From the NCBI RefSeq assembly GCF_001028665.1, contig NZ_CP011504.1:2728001-2792000 (forward strand): a DNA stretch of 64,000 bases, in the 5' to 3' direction. The notes under the pieces are model-generated. The model worked only from the letters and a program-made list of their open reading frames with translations. It made no database searches and was not told where the DNA came from. Both the position numbers and the translations under genes were made by a program. This DNA is from Burkholderia pyrrocinia. GTDB lineage: Bacteria > Pseudomonadota > Gammaproteobacteria > Burkholderiales > Burkholderiaceae. Positions 1 to 8,635 of this stretch are shown piece after piece (within the stretch, counting starts at the first letter, position 1; every line of letters starts with the position of its first letter).

Positions 1-19
1 TTCCTGCGGCTGAAACCAG

Positions 20-66
20 GCGGGGAAAGCCTGTCGGCCGATAGGTCGGCTTCGCGGCTTTCCCGC
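20..66. other. nested stem-loop
   Basis: An outer stem pairs 20-31 with 56-66 (one bulged G). Inside it GCCGA at 37-41 pairs with TCGGC at 46-50. No T-run follows on either strand, so it may be a transcript-end structure of a gene left of the window rather than a classical terminator. No gene is supported between 1 and 293. Confidence 0.45.
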
Positions 67-293
67 ATGCCTTCATTCGCCGTGTGATCCAGCGCGGCGA
101 CATGGAGGCGGGGCCGGGATTCATAGTGGTGCGAAACATCTGATGTCAGTGCCCTTGTGGAAGCATTGTCGCAGCAGGCCGTTGGCATTTTCATCAGCCC
201 TGCGCCGCCACGGGCTGCGCGGGTCGCAGTATCACGTGAAAGCGGATCCACCCTCGCAGTGCGAATCGTCCACTGGCGACGGCGCCGGGTAGG

Positions 294-1022
294 TCAGTTG
301 CGCTCCTGCTCCAGCCAGCGTCTTTGCGACGCGTAAAGATGTGTCCGCATGGCTGCCTGTGCCATCAGCACTTCGCCATTCTCGAGCGCATGAAGGATCG
401 ACTCATGCTCCTCGAATGCCTTGGCCCACGTTTGCCCGCTCTCGGCCCGTGCGCTGACGCGTGACGAGATCGGGCTATGGCGTCCATCGAAGAGCTCGCC
501 CACCAGTCGGACCAGAACGGAATTGCCCGTCATCGCGGCAATTGCCACGTGAAGTTCGCGATCGTGCTGAAGCGGGGAGCGGCCTTCCGCAATCGCGGAT
601 CGCATCGCTTCCACGGCGCGACGCACGGGTGCCAGCAGTTCAGGCGTCGCGCGGGCGCAGGCCAACTCGATCACGCTGCCTTCCAGCGCCGCACGGGCAT
701 TCATCAGCTCGATCGGGTTTTCACCCAGCGATGTCGCCGGCGCGGCCGGGGCCTTCGCGACAGCACACACGAACACGCCGGCCCCCATCCGCACTTCGAC
801 GATGCCTTCGATCTCCAGGGCAATGAGCGCCTCCCGAACGGACGGCCGCGAGACCCCCAGCTGTTGCGCGAGATCCCGCTCGGGCGGCAGGCGTTCTCCG
901 TCGGCAAAGCGCCCCTCCTCGATCAGCGAGCGAATCTGGTCGGCGATGCGCTGATAGAGACGGCGGGTATCCACCTGATTGAACTGGCCCAGCAATGCTC
1001 CCCCTCGCCGCGTACCGCGCAT
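294..1022 (-). CDS. GntR/FadR-subfamily transcriptional regulator
   Basis: DNA-binding regulator of 242 residues. A winged-helix GntR domain occupies about residues 20-90 (motif PPERDLAQQLGVSRPSVREA), followed by an all-helical FCD ligand-binding domain at about 105-230. It is transcribed away from the sugar-acid operon starting at 1362. The intergenic region holds five near-identical operator-like sites, one only 35 bp upstream of this start, which suggests autoregulation plus control of the operon. FCD regulators usually bind small organic acids, so an L-hexonate or 2-keto-3-deoxy-sugar acid is a reasonable inferred effector. The exact start is uncertain because the first 12 residues are poorly conserved in type. 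Confidence 0.9.
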   Translation of the reverse strand: MRGTRRGGALLGQFNQVDTRRLYQRIADQIRSLIEEGRFADGERLPPERDLAQQLGVSRPSVREALIALEIEGIVEVRMGAGVFVCAVAKAPAAPATSLGENPIELMNARAALEGSVIELACARATPELLAPVRRAVEAMRSAIAEGRSPLQHDRELHVAIAAMTGNSVLVRLVGELFDGRHSPISSRVSARAESGQTWAKAFEEHESILHALENGEVLMAQAAMRTHLYASQRRWLEQERN

Positions 1023-1056
1023 GTGTGTTCCGGAGCAATGAGTCTACTGCACTTCG

Positions 1057-1073
1057 AATGGCCTGACCAATTT
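1057..1073. promoter_or_regulatory. GntR-type operator copy 1
   Basis: Sequence AATGGCCTGACCAATTT, the first of five copies of the consensus AATTGGCCTGACCAATT. It resembles the TGGTnnnACCA sites of FadR-family regulators and lies just upstream of the regulator start. Confidence 0.65.
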
Positions 1074-1121
1074 GCCAAGCGTTCGGATGAGCGGCGCCGG
1101 AGTGGTTCGCACTTGGCTTTG

Positions 1122-1138
1122 AATTGGCCTTACCAAAT
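1122..1138. promoter_or_regulatory. GntR-type operator copy 2
   Basis: Sequence AATTGGCCTTACCAAAT, differing from the consensus at two positions. It lies mid-way in the divergent intergenic region. Confidence 0.65.
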
Positions 1139-1263
1139 CGTCGTGAATCGGTATCGTCCGATGCTCCGCGCGTGCGGGCTAATCCCCTCGTGTGCCATGC
1201 GTGTTGGGCTTTCCATGGATTTCTCGGCGGCGACGCGACTAGGTGTTTTCCATGGATTCGATG

Positions 1264-1320
1264 AAATTGGCTTGACCACAATAGGTCAGGCCAATAGTCT
1301 TCGGCTGGTCAGGCCAATTT
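1264..1320. promoter_or_regulatory. cluster of three GntR-type operators
   Basis: Three sites lie close together: 1264-1280 (AAATTGGCTTGACCACA), 1282-1296 (TAGGTCAGGCCAATA, inverted orientation) and 1306-1320 (TGGTCAGGCCAATTT, inverted). The last ends 41 bp before the start of the dehydrogenase gene, where binding would block its promoter. Confidence 0.65.
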
Positions 1321-1361
1321 ATGTCAGAACCGTCCTCTTTTCATACGTTATCGAGATCCCG

Positions 1362-2384
1362 ATGAGAACAGTCATTTGCGAAGAACCCGGCCGCCTCGTT
1401 GTTGCCGAGCGTCCGATGCCGGCCGCGGGGCCCGACGATGTGCTGATTCGCGTGAAGCGGGTCGGCGTATGCGGTACCGACATGCACATCTTTACCGGCA
1501 ACCAGCCGTACCTCGCGTATCCGCGCGTGATGGGCCACGAACTGGCCGGCATCGTCGAGAGCGCGCCGGCGGGCGCGCGCGTCAAGGCGGGCGACCAGGT
1601 CTACGTGATGCCGTACCTGTCATGCGGCACGTGTGTCGCGTGCCGTGCCGGCAAGACGAACTGCTGCACGCGAATCCAGGTGCTGGGCGTGCACGCGGAC
1701 GGCGGCATGGTCGAATACCTCGCCGTCCCGCAGGCATTCGTGTTCGACGCGAACGGCGTCACGCTCGATCAGGCCGCGATGATCGAATTCCTCGCGATCG
1801 GCGCGCACGCCGTGGCGCGTGCCGACGTCCGCTCCGGGCAGCGCGTGCTGGTCGTCGGCGCCGGTCCGATCGGCATGGCTGCGCTGATTTTCGCGACGCT
1901 GCGCGGCGCGCAGGTCAGCGTGCTCGACGGTCGCGCAGACCGGCTCGCGGTTTGCGCGACGGCGCTGGGTGCGCACGCCACCGTGCCGCTCGATACGACG
2001 GGGGAGGGGGCGGACGTGCAGCGTCTCGCCGCGCTGACCGACGATGAGTTTTTCGACGTCGTGTTCGATGCGACCGGCAATCTCGCAGCGATGGAGCGCG
2101 GCCTCGACTTCGTCGCGCACGGGGGCAAGTACGTGCTGATCTCGCTCGTGAAAGGTCGCATCTCGTTCTCGGACCCGGAATTCCACAAGCGCGAAACGAC
2201 GCTGCTCGCGAGCCGCAACGCGACGCCGACGGACTTCGAAACGGTGCTCGCCGCGATGCGTGCCGGCCAGGTCCCGACCGATTCGCTGAAGACGCACGCG
2301 CTGAGCCTGGCCGATCTGCCTGACCGCTTCGCGGAGCTGCTCGAACCGGACGCCGGCGTGATCAAGGCGCTCGTCGAATGCTGA
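1362..2384 (+). CDS. Zn-dependent alcohol dehydrogenase, L-galactonate-5-dehydrogenase-like
   Basis: Medium-chain dehydrogenase of 340 residues, likely oxidising L-galactonate (or a similar hexonate) at C5 to a ketouronate such as D-tagaturonate with NAD. Catalytic zinc ligands fit Cys37, His59 and Glu60. The structural zinc lobe uses Cys88, Cys91, Cys94 and Cys101/102. The Rossmann motif VVGAGPIG follows. The C-terminal stretch containing DPEFHKRETT and SRNATPTDF closely resembles E. coli YjjN/LgoD as I remember it. The ATG at 1362 begins the conserved core; the open frame extends far upstream but only across the intergenic region and regulator. First gene of the operon; it overlaps the next gene. 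Confidence 0.85.
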   Translation: MRTVICEEPGRLVVAERPMPAAGPDDVLIRVKRVGVCGTDMHIFTGNQPYLAYPRVMGHELAGIVESAPAGARVKAGDQVYVMPYLSCGTCVACRAGKTNCCTRIQVLGVHADGGMVEYLAVPQAFVFDANGVTLDQAAMIEFLAIGAHAVARADVRSGQRVLVVGAGPIGMAALIFATLRGAQVSVLDGRADRLAVCATALGAHATVPLDTTGEGADVQRLAALTDDEFFDVVFDATGNLAAMERGLDFVAHGGKYVLISLVKGRISFSDPEFHKRETTLLASRNATPTDFETVLAAMRAGQVPTDSLKTHALSLADLPDRFAELLEPDAGVIKALVEC

Positions 2385-3514
2385 GCGCGGACGGCAAACC
2401 GATGACCAATCCGATCCTGCAATTCGGTACCAGCCGCTTCCTGCAGGCGCATGTCGACCTGTTCACGTCGGAAGCGCTGGCCGTCGGCCGTGCGCTCGGT
2501 GCGGTGACGGTCGTGCAGACGACGTCGAGCGCCGAGAGTCGCGCGCGCATCGATGCGCTGCGCGCGGCGGGGCGCTATCCGGTGAGAATCCGCGGCAGGC
2601 GGAGCGGCGCGACGATCGACCGGCAGGTCGACTGCGTCGCGATCACGGAAGCGCTGCATGCGAGCGAGGACTGGGCGCTGTTGCGAGAGCGCGTGGCGCT
2701 CGACGTCCGGGTGATCGTATCGAACACCGGCGACAGCGGTTATGCGCTGTTCGACGACGACGGTGCGGACCTGCTCGACGGGCGCCGCACGCCGCGCGGC
2801 TTCGCGGCGAAGCTTGCGGTGCTCCTGCACGAGCGCTTCCGGGCGGGCGGTGCGCCCATTACGCTGCTGCCGTGCGAACTCGTCGCCCGCAACGGCGACA
2901 CGCTGCGCGACCTGGTGGTCGGCGTCGCGCGGGGCTGGCGCGCGGACGCGGCATTCGTCGATTACCTGATCGGGGGCTGCGTGTGGGTCAATTCCCTCGT
3001 CGACCGCATCGTGTCGGAGCCGATCCATCCGGTCGGCGCGGTTGCCGAGCCGTATGCGCTGTGGGCCGTCCAGCGCACCGCCGGGATGACGTTGCCGTGC
3101 GAACACCCGGACATCGTCGTGACCGACGATCTCGAGCGCTACGAGCGCCTGAAACTGCTGCTGCTCAATCTTGGACACACGATGCTCGCGCAGCAATGGC
3201 TCGCGCTCGGCAGTGCGGCGGACATGACGGTCGGCGCGGCGATGGACGATCCCGCCTACCGCGAACCGCTCGAAGCGGTGTGGAACGAAGAGGTGATGCC
3301 GGTGTTCGTCGCGCTCGGCGAGCGCGACGCGGCGCTCTCGTATCTGGACGAGGTTCGCGACCGGTTCGCGAATCCATTCCTTGCGCACCGGCTGGCCGAC
3401 ATTGCCGGCAATCACGACATGAAGAAGATGCGACGCCTGCGCCCGGTGCTCGACATGGCGCGCGCGCTGAAGTTGCCCATCGGGCAGCCGCGCCTGATCG
3501 CGGCGCTTGGATGA
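2378..3514 (+). CDS. mannitol-dehydrogenase-family oxidoreductase, tagaturonate-reductase-like
   Basis: NAD-dependent polyol-dehydrogenase-family enzyme of 378 residues, probably interconverting D-tagaturonate and D-altronate (UxaB type). It begins with the cofactor motif LQFGTSRFLQAH and carries the family catalytic signature KLLLLNLGH with Lys259, Asn264 and His267. It is clearly shorter than E. coli UxaB (about 480 residues). The ATG at 2378 overlaps the upstream stop, indicating translational coupling; an in-frame ATG at 2402 is the alternative. Substrate is inferred from its place between an LgoD-like dehydrogenase and an altronate dehydratase in the same operon. Confidence 0.75.
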   Translation: MLSADGKPMTNPILQFGTSRFLQAHVDLFTSEALAVGRALGAVTVVQTTSSAESRARIDALRAAGRYPVRIRGRRSGATIDRQVDCVAITEALHASEDWALLRERVALDVRVIVSNTGDSGYALFDDDGADLLDGRRTPRGFAAKLAVLLHERFRAGGAPITLLPCELVARNGDTLRDLVVGVARGWRADAAFVDYLIGGCVWVNSLVDRIVSEPIHPVGAVAEPYALWAVQRTAGMTLPCEHPDIVVTDDLERYERLKLLLLNLGHTMLAQQWLALGSAADMTVGAAMDDPAYREPLEAVWNEEVMPVFVALGERDAALSYLDEVRDRFANPFLAHRLADIAGNHDMKKMRRLRPVLDMARALKLPIGQPRLIAALG

Positions 3515-3596
3515 ACGGCCGCAGCGTGCGGGCCCGTTGCAGTGGCGTCCGGGCGCGGCGACAAGACAAGATGAAACGACAAGGAGACAAACGGCG

Positions 3597-4904
3597 ATGA
3601 CGACACGCATTATCGATGTGCAGGTACGCGACATCCGCTTCCCGACGTCGAAGAGCATGGACGGTTCCGACGCGATGAACGGAAATTCGGACTACTCGGC
3701 AACCTATGTGACGCTCGTCACCGATGCGCGGAACGGCATCGACGGGCACGGCCTGACCTTCACGATCGGCCGCGGCAACGAACTGTGCGTCGAGGCGGTG
3801 AAGTCGCTCGCGAAGCTGTTCGTGATCGGCCGCTCGCTCGTGGAGATCACGGCAGACTTCGGCGCGTACTGGCATGAGATGGTCGCGGGCGATTGCCAGC
3901 TTCGTTGGGTCGGCCCCGAGAAGGGCGTGGTGCACCTCGCGACGGCCGCGCTGATCAATGCGATCTGGGACCTCTGGGCGAAAACTGCCGGAAAACCGGT
4001 CTGGAAGCTCCTCGTCGACATGACGCCGGAACAACTCGTGAGTTGCGTCGACTTCACGTACATCGACGACGTGCTGACCCGCGAGGAAGCCGTCGCGATG
4101 CTGCGCCGGGTGGCGCCGGGCAAGGCGCTGCGCGAACGGGAGATGCACGAGCACGGCTACCCGGGCTACACGACCGCGGCGGGCTGGCTCGGCTACCCGG
4201 AGGACAAGATGCGCATGCTCGCACGCGAGGCGGTCGCGGACGGGTGGACGCACCTGAAGCAGAAGGTCGGCGCGGATCTCGAGCAGGACGTGCGGCGCGC
4301 GCGGATCCTGCGCGAGGAGCTCGGCTGGGAGCGCAAGCTGATGATGGATGCGAACCAGAACTGGGGCGTCGACGAGGCCGTCGCGAACATGCGCGTGCTC
4401 GCGCAGTTCGACCCGTGGTGGATCGAAGAGCCGACCAGCCCGGACGACATTCTCGGTCACGCGACGATCCGGCAGCGAATCGGGCCGATCGGCGTCGCGA
4501 CCGGCGAGCACGCGCACAACCGCGTGATGTTCAAGCAGTTCTTCCAGGCGGGCGCGCTCGACTTCTGCCAACTCGATCCCGCGCGGCTCGGCGGGTTGAA
4601 CGAAGTGCTTGCCGTCGTCCTGATGGCCGCGAAGTTCGGTGTGCCGGTGTGCCCGCACGGCGGGGGCGTCGGCCTGTGCCAGTACTCGCAGAACATCGTG
4701 CTGTTCGACTACATCGCGGTGTCGGGCTCGCTGGATCGGCGCGTGCTCGAATACGTCGATCACCTGCACGAGCATTTCGAGGCGCCGATCGTGATTCGCC
4801 GCGGGCGCTACATGCCGCAGGAGGCGCCCGGTTACGGCGTCACGATGAAGGCGGCATCGCTCGACGCATTTGCGTACCCGAACGGGCCCGAATGGCGGGC
4901 GTGA
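3597..4904 (+). CDS. L-fuconate dehydratase (enolase superfamily)
   Basis: Dehydratase of 435 residues converting L-fuconate to 2-keto-3-deoxy-L-fuconate. Related FucD enzymes also accept L-galactonate, D-arabinonate and D-altronate. All enolase-superfamily residues are visible: Lys221/Lys223 (KxK), metal ligands Asp251, Glu277 and Glu304, and His354 in CPHGGG. Each lies three residues after the equivalent in Xanthomonas FucD (K220, D248, E274, E301, H351), which supports the subgroup. The ATG at 3597 follows an AAGGAGA ribosome site. The gene fits the operon by offering a direct dehydration route for the same hexonates. Confidence 0.88.
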   Translation: MTTRIIDVQVRDIRFPTSKSMDGSDAMNGNSDYSATYVTLVTDARNGIDGHGLTFTIGRGNELCVEAVKSLAKLFVIGRSLVEITADFGAYWHEMVAGDCQLRWVGPEKGVVHLATAALINAIWDLWAKTAGKPVWKLLVDMTPEQLVSCVDFTYIDDVLTREEAVAMLRRVAPGKALREREMHEHGYPGYTTAAGWLGYPEDKMRMLAREAVADGWTHLKQKVGADLEQDVRRARILREELGWERKLMMDANQNWGVDEAVANMRVLAQFDPWWIEEPTSPDDILGHATIRQRIGPIGVATGEHAHNRVMFKQFFQAGALDFCQLDPARLGGLNEVLAVVLMAAKFGVPVCPHGGGVGLCQYSQNIVLFDYIAVSGSLDRRVLEYVDHLHEHFEAPIVIRRGRYMPQEAPGYGVTMKAASLDAFAYPNGPEWRA

Positions 4905-4943
4905 GCGATCGGCCCCACGACGAGAACAATCCCGGAGACAACG

Positions 4944-6281
4944 ATGACCCATGATCCGCAACAATCGCAGCACCTCGCCGGCGCGGTCAGGAAGGCCGCG
5001 ATCCGGCTCCTGCCGTTCCTGACGCTGATGTACGCGCTGGCGTTCATCGACCGCGCGAACGTCGGTTTCGCAAAGATCGCCTATCAGGCCGACACAGGCC
5101 TGAGCGACGCCGCGTTCGCATTCGGCGCCGGTATCTTCTTCATCGGCTACGCGTTGTTCGAGGTGCCGAGCAACCTCATCATGAACCGCGTCGGCGCCCG
5201 CGTATGGATGAGCCGAATCATGGTGACGTGGGGCTTCGTGTCGGCATCGATGATGTTTGCCCACACGCCGACGCAGTTCTACTGGATCCGTTTCCTGCTC
5301 GGTGCGGCGGAGGCCGGATTCTTTCCCGGGATCATCCTGTACCTGACCTACTGGTTTCCGGCGAAGGGGCGCGCCCGCGCGCTCGGGCTCTTCTACTTCG
5401 GCGTGCCGATCGCGATGCTGATCGGCAACCCGCTGTCGGGCTTCCTGTTGCAGATGCATGACATGTTCGGCTTGCGGAACTGGCAATGGATGTATCTGGT
5501 CGAGGGCCTGATGGCGACCGTGGTCGGCGTGATCGCGTTCTTCTACCTGACGAGCCGGCCGAAAGACGCGCGCTGGCTGACCGAGGACGAGAAGCGGGCG
5601 CTGAGCGGCGCACTCGACGCCGAGGAGCGCGCGAAGCCGCGGCATCTGTCGACGACCGTGTTCGGCGTGCTGAAGGACCGCCGCGTGCTGACGTTCATTG
5701 CCGCGTACTTCTGCATCCAGATCGGCAATGCGCCGCTCGCGTTCTACCTGCCGTCGAAATTCGCCGCGACGATGGGCTCCCAGATCAATGGAAAAATCGG
5801 TCTGCTGCTGATGATTCCCTGGTTGTGCACGATCGCCGCGATGATCGTCGCGACCCGCTTCGCGGATCGTCGCGACAATCATCTGCAGGTCGCGGCCGGC
5901 ATGCTGACGGTCGGGATTCTCGCGTTCGCGTCGCTGTCCGTGATCAATACGCCGGCGCTGACCTTGCTCGCATTCTGCATCGCGATTCCCGGCCTTGTCG
6001 CGTGCCAGCCGGTGTTCTGGTGCCTGCCGACACGCTATCTCGGCGGGACGGGCGCGGCGAGCGGCATCGCGTTCATCGTGTCGATCGGCAATCTCGGCGG
6101 CTTCGTGTCGCCGCAGATCAAGGCGTTCGCGGACGCGGCGTCGCACGATGCGCGCGCCGGCTTCGTGGTCGTCGCCGCGTTGTGCTTCGTCAGCGTGCTG
6201 CTGCTGCGTTCGCTGCGCGGCATGGGGCACGCGGCGGCCGAAGGCACGCACGGCGGTGCACAGGTCGGCACGCATCGGTGA
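4944..6281 (+). CDS. MFS transporter, ACS (anion:cation symporter) family
   Basis: Inner-membrane carrier of 445 residues with about 12 hydrophobic segments. It has the ACS-family signature near residues 30-60 (alternating DRANVGFAK and GAGIFFIGYALFEVPSN) and the motif GIILYLTYWFP. By family and operon position it most likely imports a sugar acid such as L-galactonate or L-fuconate with protons. The start at 4944 follows GGAGACA. It is one of two ACS carriers here; the other at 15256 has the same fold and similar motifs but sits in a different cluster. Confidence 0.88.
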   Translation: MTHDPQQSQHLAGAVRKAAIRLLPFLTLMYALAFIDRANVGFAKIAYQADTGLSDAAFAFGAGIFFIGYALFEVPSNLIMNRVGARVWMSRIMVTWGFVSASMMFAHTPTQFYWIRFLLGAAEAGFFPGIILYLTYWFPAKGRARALGLFYFGVPIAMLIGNPLSGFLLQMHDMFGLRNWQWMYLVEGLMATVVGVIAFFYLTSRPKDARWLTEDEKRALSGALDAEERAKPRHLSTTVFGVLKDRRVLTFIAAYFCIQIGNAPLAFYLPSKFAATMGSQINGKIGLLLMIPWLCTIAAMIVATRFADRRDNHLQVAAGMLTVGILAFASLSVINTPALTLLAFCIAIPGLVACQPVFWCLPTRYLGGTGAASGIAFIVSIGNLGGFVSPQIKAFADAASHDARAGFVVVAALCFVSVLLLRSLRGMGHAAAEGTHGGAQVGTHR

Positions 6282-6329
6282 AGCCTCCACCGGCTCGCCA
6301 CCTCACACGACCTATCCAGGATCATCATC

Positions 6330-7871
6330 ATGACCATCTCCGCCACCGAACAGGCCGCGATCCGACTGCATCCGAATGACGATGTCGTGATCGCGACGCG
6401 CCAGCTCGTATCCGGCGCCCGGATCGCATCCGAGGCGCTCGTCGTTGCCGGCCTGATTCCGCCCGGTCACAAGATCGCGACGCGCGACATCGCGAAAGGC
6501 GAGCCGATCAGGCGCTACAACCAGATCATCGGCGTCGCGCGCGAAGCGATCGTGCGCGGCCAGCACGTGCACGTGCACAATCTCGGCATGGCCGAGTTCG
6601 CGCGCGAGCATGACTTCGGCATGGCCGCGAGTCCGACGCTGTTCGACGAAACACCGGCGACCTTCATGGGCATTCGCCGGGCTGACGGACGGATCGCGAC
6701 GCGCAATTACATCGGCATCCTGACGAGCGTAAATTGTTCCGCGACGGTAGCCCGCGCGATCGCCGACCATTTCCGGCGCGATGTGCACCCGCAGGCACTG
6801 GCCGGATATCCGAACATCGACGGGGTGATCGCGCTCACGCACGGGCTCGGCTGCGGAATCGACTCGCGGGGCGAGGGGATCGAGATTCTGCGCCGAACGC
6901 TGGCCGGCTACGCCGTGCATCCGAACTTCCATTCGGTGCTGTTCATCGGCCTCGGGTGCGAGACCAATCAGATCGGCGATGTGCTTCGCGAAGGCGGGCA
7001 CGCGGATGCCGCACGCTTGCGGCATTTCACGATTCAGGAAAGCGGAGGCACGCGCAAGACGATCGAACGCGGCATCGCGATGGTCACGGACATGCTCGCG
7101 GATGCGAACCGCACGGCGCGTGTTGCGGTGCCGGCATCGCATCTCGTGGTGGGGCTGCAGTGCGGCGGCTCCGACGGATATTCGGGCATCTCCGCGAATC
7201 CTGCGCTGGGTGCGGCGGTCGACCGCCTGGTACGCCAGGGCGGCACCGCGATACTCTCCGAGACGCCGGAGGTCTACGGCGCCGAGCATCTGCTTACCCG
7301 GCGCGCCGTCAGCCGCGAGGTCGGGGAGAAACTGCTCGCGCGAATCGCGTGGTGGGAAGGCTATTGCGCGCGCAATGGCGCCGCGCTGGACAACAATCCG
7401 TCGGCCGGCAACAAGGCGGGCGGACTCACGACGATCCTCGAGAAATCGCTGGGCGCGATCGCGAAAGCGGGCACCACGAACCTCGTCGACGTGTTCGAGT
7501 ACGCACAGCGGATCGATGCGCACGGCCTCGTCTTCATGGATTCACCGGGCTACGATCCGATGTCCGCGACCGGGCAGGTCGCGTCGGGCGCGAACCTGAT
7601 CTGCTTCACGACGGGGCGCGGATCCGCATACGGCTGCGCGCCGGCGCCGTCGCTGAAGCTTGCGACGAATACGGCGCTGTGGGAGCGTCAGGAAGAGGAC
7701 ATCGACATCAATTGCGGCGGCGTGATCGACGGCACGACGACGGTCGGCCAGCTCGGCGACGACATTTTCAGGCGCATGCTCGACTGCGCATCGGGCGCGT
7801 ATTCGAAAAGCGAGTTGCACGGTTATGGGCAGAACGAGTTCGTGCCCTGGCAGGTCGGCGTGGTGACGTAA
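6330..7871 (+). CDS. uxaA: altronate dehydratase (UxaA family)
   Basis: Fe-dependent dehydratase of 513 residues, expected to convert D-altronate to 2-keto-3-deoxy-D-gluconate. An N-terminal SAF domain covers about residues 10-80, followed by the large GD_AH domain beginning MGIRRADGRIATRNYIGI, with conserved cysteine-containing segments (NCSATVARAI, GLGCGID, GLQCGGSDGYSG). Its length matches E. coli UxaA (about 495). Last gene of the operon; with the two upstream dehydrogenases it completes a route from L-galactonate to KDG. No KDG kinase or aldolase is encoded nearby. UxaA/GarD relatives acting on galactarate are the main alternative. Confidence 0.85.
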   Translation: MTISATEQAAIRLHPNDDVVIATRQLVSGARIASEALVVAGLIPPGHKIATRDIAKGEPIRRYNQIIGVAREAIVRGQHVHVHNLGMAEFAREHDFGMAASPTLFDETPATFMGIRRADGRIATRNYIGILTSVNCSATVARAIADHFRRDVHPQALAGYPNIDGVIALTHGLGCGIDSRGEGIEILRRTLAGYAVHPNFHSVLFIGLGCETNQIGDVLREGGHADAARLRHFTIQESGGTRKTIERGIAMVTDMLADANRTARVAVPASHLVVGLQCGGSDGYSGISANPALGAAVDRLVRQGGTAILSETPEVYGAEHLLTRRAVSREVGEKLLARIAWWEGYCARNGAALDNNPSAGNKAGGLTTILEKSLGAIAKAGTTNLVDVFEYAQRIDAHGLVFMDSPGYDPMSATGQVASGANLICFTTGRGSAYGCAPAPSLKLATNTALWERQEEDIDINCGGVIDGTTTVGQLGDDIFRRMLDCASGAYSKSELHGYGQNEFVPWQVGVVT

Positions 7872-7922
7872 CACGAGGTGCTCAACCTGGCGCGCACTCG
7901 ACTCTCTGGCATTCCCCAACTG

Positions 7923-8555
7923 TTAAAGCGCCTGGTTCGACTTTCCATGCTCGGGTGGAGCGATCGAGTTCGGATCGCACTCCGAAGCTGCCAACGTCTG
8001 GACACTGACCTTCGCCAGCGCCTCGAATATGGCCGGCGTGCGTTCCAGGCGGGCGATGGTTCGTGCGCCTTCGAGGGCGGCCACCAACGCGGCTGCGGTA
8101 GAGGACGCATGCATCGGAGAGAACCCGCAGCCCCTGAAATGCGCCGCAATGATCTCGGTCGAATCCACGAACCCGCGCGCTACCCGTTCGGTCAGCTCGG
8201 CGTTGAGCGCAGGCAGCTCGTTCGCCAGGTTCTGCATCAGGCAACCATACTGGAAATCGGAGTCGACCATCTCGGCCGCGAATGTTTCGAAGAGCCGATG
8301 GACAAAATCCAGCGCGTTACCCGCCGTATCCGCGGATATTTTCCGTAGCACGGCCATTCTGCTCGCGACGTACTGATCGATGGCTTCTTCTGCGAGCTGC
8401 GCCTTGCCGCGCGGGAAGTGGAAGTAGAACGATCCTTTGGGCGCACCGCTTTCCTCGAGGATCTGGGTCAATCCAGTCGCTGTGTAGCCTTGAACGCGAA
8501 ACAGTTGCGTGGCCGTGGCAATCGCGCGTGTGCGGGCGTCGGTTTTACGTGTCAT
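7923..8555 (-). CDS. TetR/AcrR-family repressor
   Basis: Repressor of 210 residues with an N-terminal TetR helix-turn-helix (about residues 8-55, GLTQILEESGAPKGSFYFHF) and a helical ligand domain resembling the LmrA/YxaF-type C-terminus. It is divergent from the epoxide-hydrolase-like gene, and two adjacent 16-bp inverted repeats lie between them, so it probably represses both itself and that neighbour. Convergent with the altronate dehydratase gene. Confidence 0.88.
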   Translation of the reverse strand: MTRKTDARTRAIATATQLFRVQGYTATGLTQILEESGAPKGSFYFHFPRGKAQLAEEAIDQYVASRMAVLRKISADTAGNALDFVHRLFETFAAEMVDSDFQYGCLMQNLANELPALNAELTERVARGFVDSTEIIAAHFRGCGFSPMHASSTAAALVAALEGARTIARLERTPAIFEALAKVSVQTLAASECDPNSIAPPEHGKSNQAL

Positions 8556-8588
8556 GCCGCGACCATATCACGTCTCGCTTGACTCATA

Positions 8589-8621
8589 TATGGCAATCGC
8601 CATAGTATGGTGATCACCATA
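8589..8621. promoter_or_regulatory. tandem TetR operators
   Basis: Site 1 is TATGGCAATCGCCATA (8589-8604). Site 2 is the perfect palindrome TATGGTGATCACCATA (8606-8621). They are separated by 1 bp, so the period is 17 bp, as in cooperative binding of two TetR dimers. They lie between the TetR start (8555) and the hydrolase start (8636). Confidence 0.75.
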
Positions 8622-8635
8622 TTTTGGGGTGAACT

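Noticed and set aside
3165..6290. 1041-codon open frame on the minus strand
   Set aside because: It lies opposite the fuconate dehydratase and MFS genes; composition (Arg/His/Asp-rich, no motifs) is that of an antisense shadow in GC-rich DNA.
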